Made by a program: the position numbers and the translations under genes
NCBI GenBank assembly: GCA_028866995.1
Contig: JAGWHD010000001.1
Span: 119,218 to 183,217 of the forward strand
From: Microcaldota archaeon
Lineage (GTDB): Archaea; Micrarchaeota; Micrarchaeia; Micrarchaeales; CABMGC01
DNA: 64,000 nt
Reading direction: 5' to 3'
Notes under the pieces: generated by a model
The model's database searches: none
Told to the model about the DNA's origin: nothing
Seen by the model: the letters and a program-made list of their open reading frames with translations, nothing else
In this document: piece by piece, positions 32,541 through 41,143 of the stretch
How the letters are laid out: every line of letters begins with the position of its first letter
Position numbering within the stretch: position 1 is the stretch's first letter

Positions 32541-34046
32541 ATGGGACTTGTGCACGTGCAGAACGTAATGTCGAACGAGCTCGCGAAGAGGGTATTCTTC
32601 ACGAGGCCCCCCGAGCCTCCGCACGAATTCCTCCTCAACGACCCCACGAACTCGATATTCATAGGCATAACCAAGAGGTTCAGCGTGCCCTTCACGTGGA
32701 CCTTCGCTAACCTCACCAACCCGCACCTTGCAGTGGTCGGAATAACAGGGTCGGGAAAGTCCTTCTTCGTCAAGACGTTCCTGCTCAGGGCCAACTACAT
32801 ATGGGGCACTAACGCGATAATAGTAGACTGGGCAGGGGAGTACAAGTCGTGGGTGAAGCAGAGCGGCGGCACCATAGTCTCTCTGGGCAAAGGGGATTAC
32901 ATAAACCTGATGGACCTCTCGGGCATGAAGCCGCTTGACAGGAGCAAGCAGATAATGAACTCGCTCGACATACTCACCGATCTGCAGGGCTTCCCTGAGC
33001 AGAGGAGGCTGACAGCAGAGGCGATAGAGCAGTCGTACGTAAACGCAGGCTTCGCCCTTGCCGCAGTGCCCGATCCAAACAAGGATGCGCCTACGCTCAA
33101 GGACGTCAGCAGGCTGCTGGAGGAGAAGCTGCAGGAGGGCACATACGAGTACCCTGCGGAGCTGGAGAACGCGGTATACAGGCTCAGGCAGTTCTCAAGA
33201 GAGGGCCAGGACTACTTCGCCAGGAAGAGCACGATAGACCTAGCGAAATTGTCGAGCTCGGGGCTGGTCGACATCGACCTGTCCGGATTGCCAGACGAGA
33301 AGTTCAGGGCCCTTGCCGCATTCTTCATATTGCAGACGTTGAAGGAGAAGATGAGAGCAGAAGGGTGGAGCTCCGCAAAAGGCCTCAAGGCGATAATAGT
33401 GCTGGACGAGGCGTGGAAGGTCGCAAGCGACGACAGGAGCGACGCGATAACGATAATACGAGAGGGGAGGAAGTACCAGTTCGGCCTGATAGTCGCGTCG
33501 CAGAACCCTACCGACGTCAACGAGGCGATATTCTCCAACGTAGGCACGACTGTCATGCTCAGGATAAGGTTCGAGAAGTTCATGGACTACCTGCAGGGAT
33601 CGCTTAACTTCTCCAACTTCATAAGGGGGGAGATAGGAAAGTTCGGTGTGGGGCAGGCAGCGGTGGACCTCTCGTTCCAGACTAGCATACAGTTCCCAAG
33701 TGTTTTCGTCATAGACAGGGTGGTAGGGGAGGTACCGCTTGACGTGTACACGATAACGCTGATAAACGTCCTCAATGAGGACGAGTTCGGGGACAAGGAG
33801 CTGCAGAAGGAGTACTACTTCGAGAAGATATCGCTGAGCTCGAAGTTCGCTGAGAACAACCTCGACGTCGAGGTCGCGGACAGAATATTCAAGGCGATGG
33901 AGGAGAAGAACAGGAGCATAGACATAAGGAGCCTCGCTGAGACAATGAGGGCGCTGAACATAAGCAAGGACATAGTAATAAAGTTCTTCAGGAGCCTTGG
34001 AATACCTGAGAAGATAATATCCAGGATATTCGCAAGCATAAGCTGA
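32541..34046 (+). CDS. VirB4/HerA-superfamily ATPase
   Basis: The 501-residue protein has Walker A GITGSGKSFFVK at about residues 72-83, VDWAGEYKSW (a conserved segment of HerA/VirB4 ATPases), Walker B AIIVLDEAW near 287-295 and the downstream FGLIVASQNP sensor-like motif. VirB4/TraC-type ATPases power assembly or export in type IV secretion. The usual 200-residue VirB4 N-domain is absent; the two preceding genes may supply it. The last 60 residues form small helices with LNISKDIVIKFFRSLGIPEK, similar to the separate 98-residue protein encoded next. A chromosomal HerA partner of NurA is less likely, since no nuclease gene is near. Confidence 0.85.
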   Translation: MGLVHVQNVMSNELAKRVFFTRPPEPPHEFLLNDPTNSIFIGITKRFSVPFTWTFANLTNPHLAVVGITGSGKSFFVKTFLLRANYIWGTNAIIVDWAGEYKSWVKQSGGTIVSLGKGDYINLMDLSGMKPLDRSKQIMNSLDILTDLQGFPEQRRLTAEAIEQSYVNAGFALAAVPDPNKDAPTLKDVSRLLEEKLQEGTYEYPAELENAVYRLRQFSREGQDYFARKSTIDLAKLSSSGLVDIDLSGLPDEKFRALAAFFILQTLKEKMRAEGWSSAKGLKAIIVLDEAWKVASDDRSDAITIIREGRKYQFGLIVASQNPTDVNEAIFSNVGTTVMLRIRFEKFMDYLQGSLNFSNFIRGEIGKFGVGQAAVDLSFQTSIQFPSVFVIDRVVGEVPLDVYTITLINVLNEDEFGDKELQKEYYFEKISLSSKFAENNLDVEVADRIFKAMEEKNRSIDIRSLAETMRALNISKDIVIKFFRSLGIPEKIISRIFASIS

Positions 34047-34050
34047 TGGC

Positions 34051-34347
34051 ATGGCCGCAACATTCACCGTGAGCAGGGTCGAGATCAAGAGGATGCTAGC
34101 GTCGCTCGGCATAGCGGACAAGAGGATAGACCAGCTCCTCAGCGACATGGACAAGAGCCGCAGGCACGTGAACGTGATCATGCTTGTGAGGATGCTCCAG
34201 AACACGGGCATAAGGCAGAGGGATGTCGCGAACATACTCAGGAGGATAGGGATAGACGACGTATCCATAGCCAAGGTCTTCGACGTCATAGACGAGACCA
34301 GGATAAACGAGGCGTTCGGAAGGGTAGTTGAGATAAACGTTGTATAG
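34051..34347 (+). CDS. Small helical protein resembling the C-terminus of the VirB4-like ATPase (98 aa)
   Basis: The protein is soluble and helical, with two similar parts: IKRMLASLGIADKRIDQLL and VRMLQNTGIRQRDVANILRR, each with a GI turn followed by a short helix. The tail of the ATPase gene just upstream has the same pattern (FRSLGIPEKIISRIF). It may be a detached and duplicated accessory domain of the motor. No known family recognised. Confidence 0.6.
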   Translation: MAATFTVSRVEIKRMLASLGIADKRIDQLLSDMDKSRRHVNVIMLVRMLQNTGIRQRDVANILRRIGIDDVSIAKVFDVIDETRINEAFGRVVEINVV

Positions 34348-34355
34348 TGGTTTGA

Positions 34356-34718
34356 TTGGAGGGCAAGAGCTACTGCGTGATATGCGGGGAGCAGAAGAGA
34401 GGGCTACATGTAAAGATAGACAGGGTCATAGACGCTATACGCTGGTTCAAGACGAATGTCACGAAGAACGAGAGGAACAACACCTTGGTGGTATGCAAGG
34501 GGTGCTACCCGGAATACAGCAAGATGAGGAAGAAGTACGTGGCCAGGATGTACCTGTACGTGGGGCTTGGAGTGCTCTTCACAATACTTGTGCTCCTGAT
34601 GAGCCTATCGATACTCTCGCTCCTGATAGGCGCGCTGCTGACCGGAGCGCTGTTCCTGTTCTCGCTGCTGAACTACATACCAGACCTTGAGATCGACGAG
34701 AAAAAGCATGCCAAGTGA
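34356..34718 (+). CDS. Zinc-ribbon protein with two C-terminal membrane helices (120 aa)
   Basis: A TTG start at 34356 follows GTGGT by five bases. The N-terminal part has CVIC and, 41 residues on, CKGC, which together would bind one zinc. Between them lies a basic helix. Residues 67-108 form a hairpin of two membrane helices with a short turn. Cytoplasmic zinc finger plus membrane hairpin suggests a regulator or adaptor at the membrane base of the apparatus. I do not know a named family. Confidence 0.62.
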   Translation: MEGKSYCVICGEQKRGLHVKIDRVIDAIRWFKTNVTKNERNNTLVVCKGCYPEYSKMRKKYVARMYLYVGLGVLFTILVLLMSLSILSLLIGALLTGALFLFSLLNYIPDLEIDEKKHAK

Positions 34719-34725
34719 GGCTGGT

Positions 34726-35613
34726 ATGGGCGCACGACTCCAGTCAGCGATGGAATACCTGATGACATACGGATGGGCCATACTCGCCATTGCGATCGTC
34801 ATGGTGTCGCTCTATTCGCTGGGCATATTCAATTCCGGGAGCCTGCAGCCTGTCGCTACTCCGGGGTCGTGCGAGGTTGTAAGGACCGTTGCTCAGACCA
34901 GCCTCGCAGGGCAGTGCAGCGGGCTCATCCCAAAATATGTAGGCGTATTCGGCGGTTCGGGCAGCTACATAAGGATTCCCAGCAACCTGGCCGTGGACGC
35001 AGGGGCGCATGATCTCACCGTATCGTTGTGGTTTTACGCACAGTCGAACGACGCAGGTTCCACTTACATTGGCCTTCTTGGAAAAGGGGGCCAGGATAAT
35101 TCGGCAGGAGGATACGAGTTCTTCCAGCACCAGTCGTCAAGCATCTCCTTCAGGGTAACGCAGACCGGGAACGGAGCGCAGTACGGCGTGACGGTTTCCC
35201 TAACCAGCGCATTTCTAAACAACACCTGGTACCACGTTGTCGGAATTGTAAACAGGACCAGGAACACGGCCCAGGTGTGCGTAGATGCGGTGTGCGGAAG
35301 TACGGCGAACATATCCACGCAGACTACGCTATCCTCTTCTGCCGATCTTAAGATCGGGAATGACGGAGCCGGTCCTCTGAACGGCAGCATGGCAAACGTC
35401 CAGATGTACAATGTTTCATTAGACAACGCCACAATAAAGGGGCTCTACAAGGAGGGGATAGGAGGAGTGCCAATAGACGTGAAGCATCTCACGGGCTGGT
35501 GGCCCCTGAACGGCAACGGAAATGACTATTCAGGCAACAACAACCATGGAGCGTTAGTAAACGTCAAATGGAACGCCAATTGGCAATCCAGCTATTCTCC
35601 GCCTTCTTCATAG
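34726..35613 (+). CDS. Type IV pilin-like protein with one LamG domain
   Basis: The preferred start at ATG 34726 gives MGARLQSAMEYLMTYGWAIL, a textbook archaeal class III signal with the glutamate at +5 kept, then a hydrophobic helix and a short stem with two cysteines. Residues about 75-265 form a LamG domain that ends in GWWPLNGNGNDYSG. Unlike the giant LamG proteins at 3-13 kb, this protein has both the proper glutamate and a small size, so it could be incorporated into a filament as a subunit that displays an adhesin. Confidence 0.82.
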   Translation: MGARLQSAMEYLMTYGWAILAIAIVMVSLYSLGIFNSGSLQPVATPGSCEVVRTVAQTSLAGQCSGLIPKYVGVFGGSGSYIRIPSNLAVDAGAHDLTVSLWFYAQSNDAGSTYIGLLGKGGQDNSAGGYEFFQHQSSSISFRVTQTGNGAQYGVTVSLTSAFLNNTWYHVVGIVNRTRNTAQVCVDAVCGSTANISTQTTLSSSADLKIGNDGAGPLNGSMANVQMYNVSLDNATIKGLYKEGIGGVPIDVKHLTGWWPLNGNGNDYSGNNNHGALVNVKWNANWQSSYSPPSS

Positions 35614-35685
35614 CCGGATGGCGCGCATATACAGATATGAATAAAAGCTAATATACTCAAGAGTTAATATACGACTGGTGGAATC

Positions 35686-36411
35686 TTGCCTGAAGACGAG
35701 GCTATTGCAATAAAGGTTGAGGAGATAGGGTTCGAGGGTAAGGTAATAGGCACGATGGAGGGCATAAGGGGCAAGGTGGCCCAGATACCCTTCTACACGG
35801 CGAGGAACGAAGGGGACGGGCTCGTCATAGCAAAGGTCGAGAGCAGGAACATACAGAAGATGCCCTACCTGTTCCACATGATAGTCATCAAGGACAACTC
35901 GGTGAAGCTGGTATACTCGACGCCGCAGGACTCGAGCGTGAACATGAGGAGGGCGCACGTGCTGAAGAACCTCGCTTCCATACTCTCGATGATAAGCACT
36001 GATTATCAGATAAACCAGGCCGAGTTCTTCCAGTACATAGACTCGGTAATGGACAGCGTCCTCGGGGGATTGTCGCAGAACTACACGCAGCTGTACAACA
36101 AGTACGATTCGTTGCTCGTCGAATACAGGGAGCTCAAGAGGCTGAACCTTGAGCTGAGCGCGTCTAACAGGAACCTCTCGATACAGACGGCGCAGCTCAG
36201 CGAGGAAGAGAAGACCATGAAGGAGCAGCTCGACTCGCTGCAGAAGTACTCCGACGAGGCGCTCATGGCCCTTGTCGAGGAGTGGCTTGAGGTGCACGGC
36301 AACGCGATAGACCTTGATGAGTTCTCCAAGACCTACAGCATAAGCATACCGAGGGTGGAGCAGATACTCAACAAGATGGTCTCGATGGGATACATCGAGC
36401 TGAAGAGCTGA
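35686..36411 (+). CDS. Coiled-coil protein with C-terminal winged helix (241 aa)
   Basis: The TTG start at 35686 is preceded by GGTGG at five bases. Residues 1-130 form a mixed alpha/beta domain I cannot name. Residues 130-185 are a coiled coil, and the last 55 residues a winged-helix-like region (IDLDEFSKTYSISIPRVEQI, then MGYIELKS). Compare the first gene of the pilus operon (17361-18560), which has the same parts in the opposite order. It may regulate or organise the machine. Confidence 0.62.
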   Translation: MPEDEAIAIKVEEIGFEGKVIGTMEGIRGKVAQIPFYTARNEGDGLVIAKVESRNIQKMPYLFHMIVIKDNSVKLVYSTPQDSSVNMRRAHVLKNLASILSMISTDYQINQAEFFQYIDSVMDSVLGGLSQNYTQLYNKYDSLLVEYRELKRLNLELSASNRNLSIQTAQLSEEEKTMKEQLDSLQKYSDEALMALVEEWLEVHGNAIDLDEFSKTYSISIPRVEQILNKMVSMGYIELKS

Positions 36412-36415
36412 ATCC

Positions 36416-36571
36416 ATGAAGTACTACGCGTTCATCAACAGGAAGTTCAACTATACCAGGGTGTACGAGATAAAGAGGAAACTGAAGGGCAACACGAACG
36501 CCTTCACAAGGGCTGTCATATCCTTCCTGAACAGGAACGTGTACAAGAAGAAGGAGGAGCAGGCAGTTTGA
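36416..36571 (+). CDS. Small basic protein, 51 aa
   Basis: A short gene fits exactly between its neighbours: ATG at 36416, four bases after the preceding stop, and TGA at 36569-36571 just before the next start. It reads MKYYAFINRKFNYTRVYEIK and ends NRNVYKKKEEQAV. It is basic, with tyrosine and asparagine, and could form a helix-turn-helix-like pair. Function unknown; tight spacing on both sides supports a real gene. Confidence 0.5.
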   Translation: MKYYAFINRKFNYTRVYEIKRKLKGNTNAFTRAVISFLNRNVYKKKEEQAV

Positions 36572-36574
36572 TCC

Positions 36575-39004
36575 ATGGATCATGGTAATTTGATGAATAG
36601 GAGGAACAGGACGCTGATAACCATATTCGCTGCCCTGCTCTTCGCGGGTCTACTGATGCTTTACATTTACAGCCTTGTGTCGGCAGTCACCTTCACGGCT
36701 CCAGAGCATCCTTTGGGCGTGGCGACTGCGAACTTCAGCATTCTCTCGAGCGGCATGCTGACGCACAACAACGGAAGCGAGTACGCCGCGTACTCGGTGC
36801 TGCATTACAGCATGCAGAACGTTACGGCTGTCAACGCCTCGCTGTCGCTGTACAGCGCCAACCCCGTGCAGAGGATATTCGTGGTGGATCCCGCGAACTA
36901 CTGCGTCAACTGCGGAGTCGGGATAGGGCTCACGCTCTACAACAACCTCAAGGCCGAGCTCGGCAACGGCTTCCTGGCCAACCAGACGAGCCTGAACTAC
37001 ATAAGCATCAACAACCTGAGCGGCGTGCCTCCCAGGTCCATAGTGATACTGCCGACAGGGCTCATGCCGGATATACTGCTCCCGTACACGAACTCGACAG
37101 GCACATGCAAGAGCTACAAGAACTTCACGATAGTCAACCTGCTCAACAGAGGCGATACCGTTATGTACATCGGCAGGAACTTCTCAACGGTGGTCACATG
37201 CGGGCCCCAGATAGCCAAGACGCCTAAGAGGACGCTCAGCGCGCTGAGCAACATGTCGATAAACACCACGATTAGCCCCTATTACGTAGCCAACAGCAGC
37301 TACACCTTCGCAGGCAGTCCGTTGTACTTCAGGACACCGGGCTTCGGCATATCCGGAGGGGACTACCTCTACGGCGTAGTGTCGGTCGGGTCGCTGAACG
37401 GCACCTTCATGGCGCTCAGCGACTATCCTACCAATGGATGGAACAACAGCGCCGCCCTCCTTGCCAAGGACATCGCGTTCGTCATAGATTCGAGGTACTG
37501 GATGGATAGGATAGCATATGGCTCCTACAATGTAAGCATCGCGGCGAAGTACAACGCGACGGATAGCGGGAACCTGACGCTGCTAACGCTGGACTCGATG
37601 ATAAGGAACATGCCGAACGTGTCCAGTTCGGTGAATTCGTCATATCCCCTCATTGTTCTGAAGTTCTCTAACGGCAGCAACACCACGTACGAGAAGGACA
37701 TACCGCTTAAGATCAGACTGCCTACGAACGGCTACATCTACACCGCGAGCCCATCGATAGGGGAGAACCAGACGCTGACGATAACGCTGCAGGCGAGGAA
37801 CATAACGGGACCAGACGCCTTCCACATACTGCTTTACAACACCAGCATGCGCGTGCCCATATACGGATACACGATAGCTGCAGGCAACCTGCGCAACAAC
37901 GCAGTCTTCTACGAGTACGCGTCGTACAGGCTGCCTAGCGGCTACTACATACTCTCGCTGGTCGACCAGAGCAACAGGACCTATTCGAAGGCGCTGTTCT
38001 ACCTGCAGAATGTGACGCTCGATCCGCAGCTCGTGGACTTCAAGAACGGCACCTTCATCTTCAGCGCTTACAGCGCAGGAAGGCCGGTGAGCGGCGAGCC
38101 CTTCTCCGCAGACGTGGGGGGAGCCTACCCTTATACTGGCGTCGTCAGGAACGGAGTCCTCAACTACTCGCTGCCGAAAGGCTCAGTAATATCGTACGGC
38201 AACCAGACGTTCAACATCAGGATGTTCGGCGACCTCTACAGCATAACCGAGAATAACGCGAACAACGGCATACAAATACCTGCATTCTACATAGAGTTCG
38301 GCATAGCGGCCCTCTTCGTGCTTGTGCTCAACGTCGTGCTCAAGGCGCCGACAACGGACGAGTACTATGTCGATGTCCCGGACTTCCCTCCCTCGAAGAA
38401 GACGAAGATCAAGGAGAATCCCGAGGCTATACTCAATGTCTTCGAAGCGGTCAATTACTACTACCACTGGAAGCACATGCCGCTGAGCCCCGAGGAAGTA
38501 AAGGCAGGCATAAGCAGCAACATCCGCTACCAGAACATGCCGATATCGATAACGCTGCAGAACACGCTCGCGGTGCTCAACAGGATGTCAGACAGAGGCC
38601 TCATCATGGAAGCGGATGGCTTCTACGCGCCGAAGAGCTGGGCGCAGGAATCCGGACATGGCATCGAGTACCTCACAATATTCAGGAGGATAAGGGACTA
38701 CTGCGTCGCGAATGGCCTGCTCTTCTCAGACCTGAACGGCAGCGAGATAGCGGACATGGTCATAAGCAACAAGGGCACCCAGAGCTACCTGATGATACAC
38801 TCGGATGAGAGGATGAAGAGGATAGGCATAGATCACGGCGCCAAGGTCTTCGTGGTCTTCCTTAACGATGACAGGAGGAACGACTTCCTGGACAAGCTGT
38901 ACAACTCATATGGGACTGAGGCTGAGCTGCTAAAGATGGCGATAGACTATTCGTCGGTCAGGCTCATAGACATAGGGGACCTTGGCCAGCTCAGCATAGC
39001 CTGA
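36575..39004 (+). CDS. Large membrane-anchored surface protein with cytoplasmic C-terminal domain (809 aa)
   Basis: A hydrophobic helix at residues 13-38 leads to an exported region of about 520 residues, beta-rich and full of NxS/T sites, with cysteines only near the start (CVNCG and two others). A second membrane helix at about residues 567-588 is followed by a cytoplasmic domain of 200 residues with two helical, winged-helix-like parts (SITLQNTLAVLNRMSDRGL). No family recognised. Two-sided topology suggests a receptor or a link between cell surface and cytoplasm, placed at the end of the secretion-like block. Confidence 0.65.
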   Translation: MDHGNLMNRRNRTLITIFAALLFAGLLMLYIYSLVSAVTFTAPEHPLGVATANFSILSSGMLTHNNGSEYAAYSVLHYSMQNVTAVNASLSLYSANPVQRIFVVDPANYCVNCGVGIGLTLYNNLKAELGNGFLANQTSLNYISINNLSGVPPRSIVILPTGLMPDILLPYTNSTGTCKSYKNFTIVNLLNRGDTVMYIGRNFSTVVTCGPQIAKTPKRTLSALSNMSINTTISPYYVANSSYTFAGSPLYFRTPGFGISGGDYLYGVVSVGSLNGTFMALSDYPTNGWNNSAALLAKDIAFVIDSRYWMDRIAYGSYNVSIAAKYNATDSGNLTLLTLDSMIRNMPNVSSSVNSSYPLIVLKFSNGSNTTYEKDIPLKIRLPTNGYIYTASPSIGENQTLTITLQARNITGPDAFHILLYNTSMRVPIYGYTIAAGNLRNNAVFYEYASYRLPSGYYILSLVDQSNRTYSKALFYLQNVTLDPQLVDFKNGTFIFSAYSAGRPVSGEPFSADVGGAYPYTGVVRNGVLNYSLPKGSVISYGNQTFNIRMFGDLYSITENNANNGIQIPAFYIEFGIAALFVLVLNVVLKAPTTDEYYVDVPDFPPSKKTKIKENPEAILNVFEAVNYYYHWKHMPLSPEEVKAGISSNIRYQNMPISITLQNTLAVLNRMSDRGLIMEADGFYAPKSWAQESGHGIEYLTIFRRIRDYCVANGLLFSDLNGSEIADMVISNKGTQSYLMIHSDERMKRIGIDHGAKVFVVFLNDDRRNDFLDKLYNSYGTEAELLKMAIDYSSVRLIDIGDLGQLSIA

Positions 39005-39008
39005 GCCG

Positions 39009-40640
39009 TCATTCCTCTGCGGTCTCCTCCTGCGCTTCCTCGGATGCCGAGGCAGCAGCATCCTCCTGGCTCTTCTGCTCCTCCTCGACCAGCTTCCTGT
39101 ACCTCTTCTCGACAACCTCCTTGAGCCCCTTCTCTATGCTGTCCTTCTTCTCCCCAGTTATCTCGCTCAGGTTGAGGGCGAGCTGGCTCACGTACCTCAT
39201 TATCGTGTTGTACTTGGTTGCCTGCATGTTCATGTTCTTCTGGTTGCTGATGTGTCTCTGCAGGCTCCTCGCGCAGTCCTGCACCGCGAGCTTTATCTCC
39301 TCTATTATCTCAGGTTCCTGCGCTATCGCCTGCTTCCCCACCCCGGAATAGGGTATGTATACGCTTGACACGTTTACCATTACGCTTATCGGCTCCTGGT
39401 CGAAGTCCTTGATCCCATATCTCTTCCAGTCTATGCCGTTGACAGCCTGGCTGATTGCGCAGACGGAACCGTCGAACAGGAGCGGGACCTTGTTGGCGAA
39501 CCTTAGTATCGTGCCCTTGACCCCCTCCCCGGTCTCCCTTCCTGCGCTCCCTCCATACGCTATTCCAGCCTCGATCACGAAAGGTATGCCTCCCCTGAAG
39601 ACCTTTGGCTTCCTCTCTACTACACTCATGAAATTGGGGTTGAGTATGTTCTTGATCGTCGCCTTTATCTGCTCCTCCCCTATCTCCGACAGCGTGTCCA
39701 AGTCAGGGGCTATCCACTTCAGCTGCTTGAAGCCGTTGACAAGCTTCTCTGCCTCCGGCCAGGTCAGCTGCCTCGGTTCCTTGTCGAAATCCACGTCCTT
39801 GACTATGGACCTGAGCTCGTCTACCTTGTTCTGGCTGACCCTCGTGAAGGTGTCCACGAGGAACGATGACACCTTCCTGCTGACAGAGGAATGCGCGAAG
39901 TCGAGGAGGTCGCTGGTCCCTATTCCCAGAGGGTGGGGCTTCGTAAGCTTCGCCTTCTTCGGTATCTCGTTGACAGATCTCGGGAACGTGACCTCCTTTC
40001 CGTCAGGCTCCTTCAGCCTTATGCTGCAGTGCGGATTTGATAGGACTGTCCTTCTCAGGTACTCGTAGACGCCGTGGTCGCTGTTCTCGTACTTGACCTC
40101 GCCGAACTCGCCATATACAGACAGGCCGTTGAAGCTGCTGCCGGGAAGCTCCTTCTGGTTCGTTATCAATGGCTTGTTGGACTTGATGTCGATCGTGAGA
40201 TCGCATTCGAAGGTCTGCTTGCCTGTTCCGGACTTGACGTGTATCGGCTTTCCTGATGTTATCTGCGCGAACATGGTGCAGCCTGCAGCTCCTATTCCCT
40301 GCTGCCCCCTCTGCTGCATGTACCTGTGGAACTTGGTTCCTGCAAGAACAGTGGCGAGCGCCTTGCCTACCAGCTTAGACGGTATTCCGGGGCCGTTGTC
40401 CGTATTCCTGACGGAGTACTTGCCCTCGGATATCTCGCCTATCTCGACGTATATCTCAGGAAGTATGCCAGCCTCTTCGCATGCGTCCAATGAGTTTGTC
40501 ACCCATTCATGGACGACGGTTGTAAGGGACCTGACCCTGCCCGAGTATCCGAGCATCTGGCTGTTCTTCCTGAAGAATTGCGAGATGGAATGCTCCTTGA
40601 ACTCCTTGAATATGTCCTCTGCAGTCGTCTGCGTAGCCAT
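39009..40640 (-). CDS. top6B: DNA topoisomerase VI subunit B
   Basis: I take ATG 40640, with GGAGAG six bases before it. Motifs of the GHKL ATPase fold are plain: EWVTNSLDACEEA (N box), NTDNGPGIPSKLVG (G1) and GQQGIGAAG (G2), then a transducer domain. The length, about 543 residues, is usual. Subunit B binds ATP and gates the double-strand passage reaction together with Top6A, which carries the cleaving tyrosine. Top6A is not in this window. The C-terminus ends in an acidic, alanine- and glutamate-rich tail. The gene overlaps or abuts the KH protein gene upstream and is convergent with the 809-residue protein gene. Confidence 0.95.
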   Translation of the reverse strand: MATQTTAEDIFKEFKEHSISQFFRKNSQMLGYSGRVRSLTTVVHEWVTNSLDACEEAGILPEIYVEIGEISEGKYSVRNTDNGPGIPSKLVGKALATVLAGTKFHRYMQQRGQQGIGAAGCTMFAQITSGKPIHVKSGTGKQTFECDLTIDIKSNKPLITNQKELPGSSFNGLSVYGEFGEVKYENSDHGVYEYLRRTVLSNPHCSIRLKEPDGKEVTFPRSVNEIPKKAKLTKPHPLGIGTSDLLDFAHSSVSRKVSSFLVDTFTRVSQNKVDELRSIVKDVDFDKEPRQLTWPEAEKLVNGFKQLKWIAPDLDTLSEIGEEQIKATIKNILNPNFMSVVERKPKVFRGGIPFVIEAGIAYGGSAGRETGEGVKGTILRFANKVPLLFDGSVCAISQAVNGIDWKRYGIKDFDQEPISVMVNVSSVYIPYSGVGKQAIAQEPEIIEEIKLAVQDCARSLQRHISNQKNMNMQATKYNTIMRYVSQLALNLSEITGEKKDSIEKGLKEVVEKRYRKLVEEEQKSQEDAAASASEEAQEETAEE

Positions 40641-40642
40641 GA

Positions 40643-41143
40643 TCATCTCTCCATAAGCTTCTGCTTCTCCTTCTCCATAACCATGTAAGCCGTCTTGTGC
40701 GTGCCTCCGTTAATCAGCACAGCTATGGCCGCCTTTGCCACATTAATCTCGTCTATCGTTCCTATAAGGCTTACTGTGGATCCGAAGACGCAGATGCTCG
40801 CGTTGCTCACGCTCTCCATGTAGCTCTTCGCTTTCCCTTCCTCTCCTATTATCCTCGCCTTTATCCTCTGCAATTGCTCCCTGTTCCTGAACGAGTCCCT
40901 GAGGTTTATGTACTCGAAGAAGTAGTCCTCGTTCAGCAGCTTGAATGCTGTGTTTAGGTCGAATCCTCTTCCGAACGCCTGTATGACGTTCTTCGCGTTG
41001 TACTCCGTATAAGGCTCGCCCTCTATGCTGACCTTGTTCTCCTCGGTTATGCTGAGCTTGCATTCGAGCCTCTTTGCAAGCGATTTCAGCTCCTTCTCCT
41101 TGAGAAGAGCAACTCTCTTGTTCGGTATCAGTATCTGCTCCAT
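40643..41143 (-). CDS. KH-domain RNA-binding protein (archaeal Dim2/Pno1-like)
   Basis: Starting at ATG 41143 (MEQILIPNKRVALL), the protein has two KH-like parts of about 80 residues. The second holds the KH core in the form ARIIGEEGKAKSYMESVSNA, with IIG-x-x-G as GEEG. FGRGFDLNTAFKLL between them is typical of the archaeal Dim2/Pno1 family, which works in small-subunit rRNA maturation and contacts aIF2-alpha in some archaea. It is followed at once by top6B, so the two are probably co-transcribed. A GTG at 41152 is an alternative start. Confidence 0.88.
   Translation of the reverse strand: MEQILIPNKRVALLKEKELKSLAKRLECKLSITEENKVSIEGEPYTEYNAKNVIQAFGRGFDLNTAFKLLNEDYFFEYINLRDSFRNREQLQRIKARIIGEEGKAKSYMESVSNASICVFGSTVSLIGTIDEINVAKAAIAVLINGGTHKTAYMVMEKEKQKLMER

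Noticed and set aside
32541-34046. Chromosomal HerA DNA-repair helicase
   Set aside because: The motifs allow it, but no nurA, mre11 or rad50 is near, and the gene is set within a membrane-protein operon.
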